This document shows positions 1 to 5,580 of a stretch of DNA of 6,607 nucleotides, in pieces. This DNA is from Bifidobacteriaceae bacterium (GTDB lineage: Bacteria; Actinomycetota; Actinomycetes; Actinomycetales; WQXJ01), in contig JAISIU010000282.1 in the NCBI GenBank assembly GCA_031261885.1, positions 1-6,607 of the forward strand, written 5' to 3'. The number at the start of each line of letters is the position of its first letter. Position 1 is the stretch's first letter. Below the pieces are notes generated by a model. The model had not been told where the DNA came from, did no database searches, and was given only the letters and a program-made list of their open reading frames with translations. The position numbers were made by a program, and so were the translations under genes.

Positions 1-358
1 CCCGCCTCAGCACCGTGAAATGCCGCACCTTCTGACGGTGGCGGCCGATGTGGTGGCCGATGGCGGTCCGATGACGTCCGGGCATTCACGCTCCTTGGGT
101 GGGTGTGCCGGTGCGGCGGGAAAGCCCCCTGACCGGCTCCCCCGGGGTCCCCGAGCTGAGGCCCGGCAATGAGCGGCCTGACGTGGGAACCGTCCATGAG
201 CATACCGGGGGAAACGGAACCGATCGCGGATATGACGCCAAAGGTGCGTGAAGGTTCTGTGGCGAAGGGAAGCCACCACGGCCCATAATGAGAGGACAAG
301 GCGCCGGCCTTCACTTGCGAAGGCCGCCCCAGACACCACACCGTCGCGGCCGGCGCCC
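1..358. other. Non-coding left flank and leader, no convincing gene
   Basis: I see no supportable gene here. Open frames exist on both strands, but their codon third positions are not consistently G/C and their translations are arginine- and proline-rich with no recognisable motif. The plus frame that stops at 33-35 has nine of ten codons ending in G or C, so the last ten codons of an upstream plus-strand gene may lie at the extreme left; this is too short to call. GGAACCG occurs twice, at 186-192 and 216-222, exactly 30 bases apart. A CATAAT hexamer at 284-289 resembles a -10 box but has no matching -35. The stretch probably carries the promoter and 5' leader of the AGE-family gene. Confidence 0.5.
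305..326 (+). promoter_or_regulatory. Leader hairpin upstream of the AGE-family gene
   Basis: CGGCCTTC at 305-312 pairs perfectly with GAAGGCCG at 319-326 around a six-base loop. It sits 32 bases before the chosen ATG and has no T-run after it, so it is not an obvious intrinsic terminator. It could shape the 5' leader of the mRNA. In this G+C-rich DNA an 8-bp stem can also occur by chance. Its presence slightly favours the ATG at 359 over the further-upstream GTG at 248, which would place the hairpin inside coding sequence. Confidence 0.3.
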
Positions 359-1786
359 ATGGAGGTTATCGGCACTGTGTCGAAGGCGGCCGCCCATGAC
401 CCGGAGACGGCGTTCCAGTACACGAGCCTGGAGGTCGAGGCGCTCGGGCGTTTCGCGCGCGAGCGCATGGAGGACCCGCGCGGCGGGTTCCTCACGACCT
501 TCTCGGGCGGCGGCCGCCCCCTGCCGGAACCCGTCAAGACCCTGATCTCGCAGGCGCGCAGCGTCTGGACCTGCTCCGCGCTGAGGGCGGCCACGGACGA
601 CGCCCTGTTCGACCGCCTCGCCCGCCACGGCGTCGACTACCTGGTTGAAACGTTCCTCGACGCCGAGGACGGCGGCTGGTACTGGTCCGCCGAACCCGGG
701 CAGGGGCCCGCGTCGCCGCCCGGCCGACCCCTCGACCGCGACAAGGCGACCTGCGCCCAGGCCACCGCGATCTACGCGCTCGCCACCTTCGCGGCCGTCT
801 ACCACGACGAGGCCGCCCTGCGTCTGGCCGGCGAGACGTTCGACGCGATGGAGCCGGCCTGGGACTCCGATCGCCTGGGCTACCGCGAGACCTCGACCCG
901 TGACTGGCGGCCCGCCGCCACCGAGGCCGCCCGCCGCAAGACCCTCGCCACGCACACGCACGTCCTGGAGGCGCTCACCGTGCTGGCCTCCCTCACGGGC
1001 GAGAAGCGCCACCGTGACCGGCTCGCCCAGGTGAGGGACGTCATCGTCGACCGCATGATCGACCCGGCGACGGGTGCCATCGGCGACCAGTTCGCGGCCG
1101 ACTTCACGCCACTGCCGCCCATCCCGCTGGACCGGCTCTGGGAGGGCGCGCCCGGCACGCCGGGACCGCCGCCGCCGTGGCCGACCACGACCTACGGGCT
1201 CGCGCTTGAGGCGACGTGGCAGCTCGGGCAGGCCGAGGGCGTGCTGCTCGGGGCCACGCCCGGCCCGGCCGGCGCCGCGCCGTGGGGCACGCAGGCCCGC
1301 TGGGGCGTCTGGCGGGACCACGCCGCCATCGTCAACCGCGTCGCCGCCCACGCGCTCACCTGGGGCTATGACACGCAACTGGGCGGGCTCTACGCGCGCG
1401 GGCCGTTGAACGGCCCCGCCTTCGACACGGACAAGATCTTCTGGACCAACGCCGAGGCGCTGGTCGGGTTCCTGCACGCCTTCGAGGTGACGGACCGCGC
1501 CGAGTACCGCCGCGCCTTCTTCGGCATCTGGGAGTTCGCGCACGCCCACCTGTCCCATCCCGAACTCGTCGAGTGGCACGTGCGCGCCGACCGCGACGGC
1601 AACGTCATCGACCAGGCGCTGGGCGACCGCTGGACCGGCGGTTTCCACACGACACGCGCGGCCATTGAAGTGCGCGAACGCCTGCGCCGCCTCGTGGCGC
1701 GCGACGAGGCGGCCGAGGCCAAGGGGGACCTCGCGGCGGCCCTGGGGGGCCCTAGTCCCCACATCGGCCCGAGCCGCACGATTTAG
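359..1786 (+). CDS. AGE-family (N-acylglucosamine 2-epimerase-like) protein, possibly catalytically altered
   Basis: The 475-residue product shows the family's segments in order: QAR-x2-W at residues 65-70 (R67 is the usual substrate arginine); a THTHVLEA segment with H201 and E204, matching the family M-H-x2-E-A motif; YGLALEA at 279-285; a YD-x3-GG-Y segment; a K-x2-W-x2-AEAL segment; and a C-terminal FHTTRA with H430 and R433. Known relatives are cytosolic (alpha/alpha)6-barrel sugar 2-epimerases and aldose-ketose isomerases, usually about 380-420 residues, so this one is somewhat long. The family's central motif is normally G-H-x2-E; by eye the histidine is replaced by L281, while G280 and E284 are kept. 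If that alignment is right, ordinary epimerisation is doubtful and the substrate is unknown. I chose ATG 359 because the in-frame extension back to GTG 248 encodes an arginine-rich stretch with no family similarity and has a hairpin within it. No good ribosome-binding site is visible at either start. The gene lies 63 bases before the hydrogenase on the same strand, so co-transcription is likely. Confidence 0.8.
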   Translation: MEVIGTVSKAAAHDPETAFQYTSLEVEALGRFARERMEDPRGGFLTTFSGGGRPLPEPVKTLISQARSVWTCSALRAATDDALFDRLARHGVDYLVETFLDAEDGGWYWSAEPGQGPASPPGRPLDRDKATCAQATAIYALATFAAVYHDEAALRLAGETFDAMEPAWDSDRLGYRETSTRDWRPAATEAARRKTLATHTHVLEALTVLASLTGEKRHRDRLAQVRDVIVDRMIDPATGAIGDQFAADFTPLPPIPLDRLWEGAPGTPGPPPPWPTTTYGLALEATWQLGQAEGVLLGATPGPAGAAPWGTQARWGVWRDHAAIVNRVAAHALTWGYDTQLGGLYARGPLNGPAFDTDKIFWTNAEALVGFLHAFEVTDRAEYRRAFFGIWEFAHAHLSHPELVEWHVRADRDGNVIDQALGDRWTGGFHTTRAAIEVRERLRRLVARDEAAEAKGDLAAALGGPSPHIGPSRTI

Positions 1787-1822
1787 GATGGTGGCGTTTT
1801 CCCATCAAGCCCGTCACTGGAG

Positions 1823-1834
1823 CCAGAGCTCTGG
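1823..1834. promoter_or_regulatory. 12-bp perfect palindrome in front of the hydrogenase gene
   Basis: CCAGAGCTCTGG is a perfect 12-base palindrome between the AGE-family gene and the hydrogenase gene. It overlaps the first two bases of the Shine-Dalgarno sequence. CTGGAG also repeats at 1817-1822 and 1831-1836. It could be an operator for a dimeric regulator, or a small RNA fold that limits ribosome access to the hydrogenase message. No promoter hexamers were recognised beside it, so a regulatory role is inference only. Confidence 0.25.
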
Positions 1835-1839
1835 AGGAG
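1833..1839 (+). promoter_or_regulatory. Shine-Dalgarno sequence of the hydrogenase gene
   Basis: GGAGGAG ends ten bases before the ATG at 1850, a strong anti-16S match at slightly long spacing. It supports this ATG over internal methionines: the [2Fe-2S] domain begins within ten residues of the start, so no later start would leave the domain whole. Confidence 0.8.
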
Positions 1840-1849
1840 ACCACCAGCC

Positions 1850-4800
1850 ATGATCGACACTGACCGCTTACCCCTGGTCCACGTGACCGTTGACGGCAAG
1901 GAGATGGACGTCCCGGCCGGGCTCACGATCCTCCAATCGCTGAAGCAGGCCGGCATCCACATCCCCTCGCTGTGCAACGACATCCGGCTCGAACGCTCGA
2001 ACGGCAACTGCGGCCTGTGCGTCGTCGAGGTCGGCACCGAGCGGCGCAGCACCAAGGCGTGCATCACGCCGATCGCCGAGGGCATGGTCATCACGACCCA
2101 CTCCGCATCGCTGGACTCCTACCGCAAGCTCCGGCTCGAACAGCTGCTGACCGACCACAACGCGGACTGCGAACCGCCCTGCCAGCAGACCTGCCCGGCC
2201 CACATCGACATCCAGCGCTCCCTGGCGAACGTCGACTACGGCAACTTCGAGGCCGCGATCCGCGTCATCAAGGATTCCAACCCGTTCCCGTCGGTCTGCG
2301 GCCGCGTCTGCCCGCACCCGTGCGAGGCGCAGTGCCGCCGCAACCTGGTCGAGGCGCCCGTCGCGATCAACGCCGTGAAGCGGTTCGCGGCGGACTGGGA
2401 CATGAGCCGCGACGAGCCGTGGCATCCCGCGGTCAAGCCGCCCACCGGCAAGCGCGTCGCCGTGATCGGGGCCGGGCCCTCCGGCCTGGCCGCCGCCTAT
2501 TACCTGGCGCAGGCCGGCCACGACATCACGGTCTTCGAGAAACAGTCCAAGCCCGGCGGCATGATGCGCTACGGCATCCCCGAGTACCGACTGCCCAAGG
2601 CCACGCTGGACCGCGAGATCGGGACGATCACCGCGCTCGGCGTCCATATCAAGACGGGCCGCACGCTGGGCGTGCACCTTCACCTGGAGGACCTGCACCG
2701 GGAGTACGACGCCGTCTACCTCGCCTTCGGTTCGTGGCAGGCGTCGCCGCTCGCGATCGACGGCGACACCCTGCCGGGCGTCATGCTCGGCATCGACTTC
2801 CTCGAGAACGTCATCAAGGGCGCCCGGCTCGACCTCGGCGACGAGGTGGCCGTCGTGGGCGGCGGCAACACCGCCATCGACTGTGTTCGCACCGCCGTCC
2901 GGAAGGGCGCCAAGCACGTCTCGCTGATCTACCGCCGCACCCAGGCCGAGATGCCGGCCGCGCCCGAGGAGGTGCGCGACGCGATCGCCGAGGGCGTCGA
3001 GATGGTGTTCCTGACCGCGCCGAGCCACATCGAACTCGACGAATCGGGCCGCAAGCAGCTGGTCTGCCTGAAGATGCGGCTCGGCGAACCGGACCGTTCG
3101 GGGCGGCGGCGGCCCATTCCGATCGAGGGTTCGGAGTTCCGGATCCCGGCGGACACGGTCATCGGCGCCATCGGGCAGTCGACCAACACCCAGTGGGTGT
3201 ACAACGACCTCCCGATCACGCTCGCGAAGTGGGGCGACGTCCAGATCGACGGCGCCACGATGCAGACGTCGATCGAGGGCATCTTCGCGGGCGGCGACTG
3301 CGTCACCGGCCCCGCCACCGTGATCCAGGCCGTGGCCGCCGGCGGCCGCGCCGCGGCGGCGATCGACGAGTACCTGGCGACCGGTTCCGTGACGCCGTCG
3401 CGGGAACAGTACGACTGCTCCCGCGGCACGCTCGAGGACCTGCCGCGCCACGAGTTCGAGCCGATCCCGAAGGTGGCTCGGGCCGAGATGCCGGAGCTGG
3501 AGGCGAAGTCCCGCAAGGGCGACTTCAACGAGGTGGCGCTCGGCCTCGACGAGGCCACGGCCCGGCAGGAGGCCTCCCGCTGCCTGCGCTGTGGCTGCCG
3601 CGCCCGTTCGTACTGCGAGCTGCGTCACGAGGCCACGGCCCACGGCATCGGCTACGAGCCGCCGCTGCACTCCAGGCCGCGGCTCACGGTGGACCGGACG
3701 CACCCGTTCATCATCCGCGACCACAACAAGTGCATCTCGTGCGGCAAGTGCATCGCGGCCTGCTCCGAGATCGAGGGCGTCGGCGTGCTGGCCTACCAGT
3801 TCGCGCACGGCCACATGACGGTCTCGACGTGGAACGGCGAGGCGCTGGCGGAGACCGATTGCGTGTCCTGCGGCCAGTGCGTCACGGCCTGCCCGTGCGG
3901 CGCACTCGAGTACCTGCGCGAACGGCCCGGCGTGTTCCGGGCCATCCACGATCCCTCGAAGCTCGTGGTCGGGTTCGTCGCGCCGGCGCCGCGCAGCGTC
4001 ATCGCCGACAAGTTCGGCGTGCCGTTCTCCGAGGCCTCCGGCTTCCTGGCCGGCCTCATGCACCAGATCGGTTTCGACAAGGCGTTCGACTTCTCGTTCT
4101 CGGCGGACCTCACGATCATGGAGGAGGCCACCGAGTTCCTGAACCGGCTCGACACGGGCGGCGTCATGCCGCAGTTCACGTCCTGCTGCCCGGGCTGGGT
4201 CAACTTCGTGGAGCGCCGCTATCCCGAACTGATCCCGCACCTGTCCACGTGCAAGTCGCCGCAGCAGATGATGGGCGCCACCGTGAAGAACCACTTCGCG
4301 AAGCTCTATAACGTCTCGCTCGACGACCTCTACGTCGTGTCGATCGTGCCGTGCCTGGCCAAGAAGTACGAGGCGTGCCGGCCCGAGATGAACACCGACG
4401 GCTATCCGGACGTCGACGCCGTGATCACGACGTCGGAGTTCCTGGAGATGCTCGACATGGCCCGGATCGACCCGCGCACGGTGGAGCCCGGCGAGTTCGA
4501 CGAGCCGTATTCGCGGGTTTCGGGCGCGGGCGTGATCTTCGGCGCGTCCGGCGGCGTGGCCGAGGCGGCGCTGCGCATGGCCGTCGAGAAGCTGACGGGT
4601 GAGCCGCTGACCGAGCACCTCGACTTCACGGACCTGCGCGGCTTCGAGGGCTTCAAGCAAACCACCGTCGAGGCCCCGGGCCGCGACATCCGTGTCGCGG
4701 TGATCTCCGGCCTCGGCAACGCGGAACCGCTGATCAAGCGCGTGGTGGCCGGCGAGGACGTGGGCTACGACCTCGTCGAGATCATGGCCTGCCCGGGCGG

Positions 4801-5077
4801 TTGCATCTCGGGGGCCGGCAACCCGGCGCCCGAGCGTGTCGACGAGCTCGCGGAGCGGCAGAAGGTGCTCGTCAACATCGACCAGACGTCGACCTACCGC
4901 AAGAGCCAGGAGAACCCCGACATCCTGCGGCTCTACGACAAGTTCTACGGCGAGCCGAACTCCGAGCTGTCGCACAAGCTGCTGCACACGAGCTACCGAC
5001 CGTTCGACCGCGCCGCCGCCCACGAGGTCGCGATGCGGGCCCGCTCGGACGCCACAGCTATCGACGCCACCCGCTGA
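1850..5077 (+). CDS. hydA: Single-chain NAD(P)H-linked [FeFe]-hydrogenase fused to a GltD/DPD-type flavoprotein
   Basis: This 1075-residue cytosolic protein should interconvert H2 with protons and electrons, exchanging electrons with NAD(P)H. Modules in order: NuoG-like [2Fe-2S] domain (C42, C54, C57, C71); DPD/GltD-type Fe-S domain (C107, C111, C115, then C150, C154, C158, C162); FAD site GAGPSG at 207-212 with GGMMRYGIPEYRLPK after it; NAD(P)H site GGGNTA at 337-342, with Y361-R362-R363 following as in NADPH-binding GltD relatives; FAD-closing GGD at 481-483; cysteine-rich linker (C578, C581, C583, C589); two ferredoxin clusters (C628/631/634/638 and C671/674/677/681); H-cluster motifs TSCCPGW (777-783), VPCLAKK (833-839) and MACPGGC (979-985); small-subunit-like tail. 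Predicted H-cluster ligands are C780, C835, C981 and C985. C779, E759, E762 and S799 match the proton path of Clostridium CpI at identical spacing. Oddities are V833 for the usual Met and A989 for a usual Gly. The architecture fits HydDB group A2-like (glutamate-synthase-linked) enzymes. No signal peptide or membrane segment is present. No maturation genes (hydE, hydF, hydG) are in the window. Direction in vivo and NADH versus NADPH are undecided. Confidence 0.96.
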   Translation: MIDTDRLPLVHVTVDGKEMDVPAGLTILQSLKQAGIHIPSLCNDIRLERSNGNCGLCVVEVGTERRSTKACITPIAEGMVITTHSASLDSYRKLRLEQLLTDHNADCEPPCQQTCPAHIDIQRSLANVDYGNFEAAIRVIKDSNPFPSVCGRVCPHPCEAQCRRNLVEAPVAINAVKRFAADWDMSRDEPWHPAVKPPTGKRVAVIGAGPSGLAAAYYLAQAGHDITVFEKQSKPGGMMRYGIPEYRLPKATLDREIGTITALGVHIKTGRTLGVHLHLEDLHREYDAVYLAFGSWQASPLAIDGDTLPGVMLGIDFLENVIKGARLDLGDEVAVVGGGNTAIDCVRTAVRKGAKHVSLIYRRTQAEMPAAPEEVRDAIAEGVEMVFLTAPSHIELDESGRKQLVCLKMRLGEPDRSGRRRPIPIEGSEFRIPADTVIGAIGQSTNTQWVYNDLPITLAKWGDVQIDGATMQTSIEGIFAGGDCVTGPATVIQAVAAGGRAAAAIDEYLATGSVTPSREQYDCSRGTLEDLPRHEFEPIPKVARAEMPELEAKSRKGDFNEVALGLDEATARQEASRCLRCGCRARSYCELRHEATAHGIGYEPPLHSRPRLTVDRTHPFIIRDHNKCISCGKCIAACSEIEGVGVLAYQFAHGHMTVSTWNGEALAETDCVSCGQCVTACPCGALEYLRERPGVFRAIHDPSKLVVGFVAPAPRSVIADKFGVPFSEASGFLAGLMHQIGFDKAFDFSFSADLTIMEEATEFLNRLDTGGVMPQFTSCCPGWVNFVERRYPELIPHLSTCKSPQQMMGATVKNHFAKLYNVSLDDLYVVSIVPCLAKKYEACRPEMNTDGYPDVDAVITTSEFLEMLDMARIDPRTVEPGEFDEPYSRVSGAGVIFGASGGVAEAALRMAVEKLTGEPLTEHLDFTDLRGFEGFKQTTVEAPGRDIRVAVISGLGNAEPLIKRVVAGEDVGYDLVEIMACPGGCISGAGNPAPERVDELAERQKVLVNIDQTSTYRKSQENPDILRLYDKFYGEPNSELSHKLLHTSYRPFDRAAAHEVAMRARSDATAIDATR

Positions 5078-5112
5078 CACGGGCCGTACCCGGCTCTTGT
5101 ACGATCTGGCCG

Positions 5113-5153
5113 ACCGTGAGAGGGCGCCCGATGCCGGTGCGCCCTCTCACGGT
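5113..5153. terminator. Bidirectional hairpin terminator between convergent genes
   Basis: ACCGTGAGAGGGCGC at 5113-5127 is the exact reverse complement of GCGCCCTCTCACGGT at 5139-5153, giving a 15-bp perfect stem with an 11-base loop. It lies 35 bases after the hydrogenase stop. It also overlaps the last codons of the convergent minus-strand small gene, whose TGA (5147-5149) is inside one arm. Neither side has a clear T-run, so termination may be of the U-poor kind seen in high-GC bacteria, or the stem may simply protect 3' ends. Position, stem strength and convergent orientation make a shared terminator the best reading. Confidence 0.75.
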
Positions 5154-5422
5154 TGAGGGCCCAGGTTCGTCAATCCGTCCATCCCCGCGTTCAGTGACCC
5201 TTCGTTCGTCTCCTCACCACGCCCGGATCCCCTGCCCTCGTCGCACGACCCCGTTTCACTGCCGTTACTCGCGTCCTTGCCGTTTCCCCGGCCGAACCAG
5301 TCCTCCATGCCTTCGCGGAACTCCTGCTCGAACGGGTCGTGGTACACGACGAACCGCTCCCGCGGCCCAATCGCGAACGCCCCGCGCACTGCGGTCTCCG
5401 TCAACCGCTTGAACACCGTCAT
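5147..5422 (-). CDS. Small acidic, Gly/Ser-rich hypothetical protein
   Basis: This 91-residue product begins MTVFKRLTETAVRGAF and has no family I recognise. The first half (to about residue 46) looks like a folded or amphipathic segment rich in Phe, Arg and Glu, including a VVYHDPFEQEF stretch. The second half is a low-complexity tail rich in Gly, Ser, Asn, Asp and Glu, probably disordered. Codon third positions are strongly G/C throughout, which supports coding to the end. The start ATG at 5422-5420 overlaps the TGA of the preceding frame as ATGA, a sign of translational coupling, and follows the purine-rich GAAGAAGGGGG (5440-5430) at good distance. The same frame stays open back to a GTG at 5584 that also overlaps the membrane gene's stop as GTGA. 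I reject that longer form because its middle is arginine- and glycine-rich with weaker third-position bias. The stop lies within the terminator stem. Confidence 0.65.
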   Translation of the reverse strand: MTVFKRLTETAVRGAFAIGPRERFVVYHDPFEQEFREGMEDWFGRGNGKDASNGSETGSCDEGRGSGRGEETNEGSLNAGMDGLTNLGPQP

Positions 5423-5429
5423 TCGGCAT

Positions 5430-5440
5430 CCCCCTTCTTC
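5430..5440 (-). promoter_or_regulatory. Ribosome-binding site deciding the small gene's start
   Basis: Read on the minus strand, GAAGAAGGGGG ends seven bases before ATG 5422. It lies in the coding sequence of the preceding short segment, so ribosomes ending there could restart directly at the overlapping ATGA. Confidence 0.5.
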
Positions 5441-5518
5441 TCGGCCCCTGAGGCTCCCGCGCCCGCGTCGCTCGGCGATGCCTCGCTGCCCGCCTTCGGC
5501 AGACGCTCCATCTTCAGC

Positions 5519-5532
5519 CCCGCTTCGTACCT
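5519..5532. repeat. 14-bp direct repeat, copy 1
   Basis: CCCGCTTCGTACCT is identical to 5588-5601 and lies 69 bases from it, an exact multiple of three. On the minus strand both copies encode RYEAG in the same frame. Similarity continues on one side: GGACGGGATC near this copy resembles GGACGTGATC near the other, with a single-base gap between that match and the repeat. This suggests an imperfect duplication of roughly 30 bases rather than a chance match. Confidence 0.7.
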
Positions 5533-5550
5533 GGTAGATCCCGTCCGACT

Positions 5551-5568
5551 CGGAACGGATCCGTTCCG
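5551..5568. promoter_or_regulatory. 18-bp perfect palindrome in the repeat-bounded spacer
   Basis: CGGAACGGATCCGTTCCG is a perfect 18-base palindrome at about the middle of the 55 bases between the two direct repeats. With no unpaired loop it suits a dimeric protein site or a cruciform better than an RNA terminator, though an RNA hairpin with a small forced loop is possible. It may belong to a small inserted palindromic element. Confidence 0.35.
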
Positions 5569-5580
5569 GCCGACAAATGC

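Larger units (their letters stand above)
5419..5532 (-). pseudogene. Displaced C-terminal coding segment, or a tiny separate ORF
   Basis: From the downstream copy of a 14-bp repeat, this frame reads RYEAGLKMERLPK, continues through an Ala/Gly/Ser/Glu-rich stretch and ends KKGDAE at a TGA overlapping the next gene's ATG. About three quarters of the codons end in G or C, and the ending abuts its neighbour exactly, so it looks like genuine coding sequence. It has no good start of its own: the only ATG (5511) gives 30 residues. It is in the same frame as the membrane protein, which ends IRRYEAGG just after the other repeat copy. Deleting 69 bases would fuse the two, so I infer that this was the membrane protein's original C-terminus. 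Alternatively it is the second part of a short gene starting at GTG 5584 and broken by a one-base shift near 5530. Confidence 0.5.

Noticed and set aside
2..172. Plus-strand frame open from the left edge, possible end of an upstream gene
   Set aside because: Third-position G/C bias is weak and the translation shows no motif. The competing frame ending at 33-35 has better codon bias but is only ten codons long.
185..290. Promoter-like elements: GGAAC motifs at 186-190 and 216-220, CATAAT at 284-289
   Set aside because: No partner hexamer occurs at normal spacing for either an ECF-type or a housekeeping promoter.
248..358. In-frame GTG extension of the AGE-family gene by 37 codons
   Set aside because: The translation is arginine- and proline-rich with no family similarity, contains a hairpin, and has no better ribosome-binding site than ATG 359.
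311..1762. Long open minus-strand frame opposite the AGE-family gene
   Set aside because: It is the shadow expected from G/C-ending codons on the plus strand; the product is Arg/Gly/Val-rich with no motif.
1868..5080. Roughly 1070-codon open minus-strand frame opposite the hydrogenase
   Set aside because: It mirrors the plus-strand codon bias. The plus strand carries every cofactor motif in order, and the antisense product has none.
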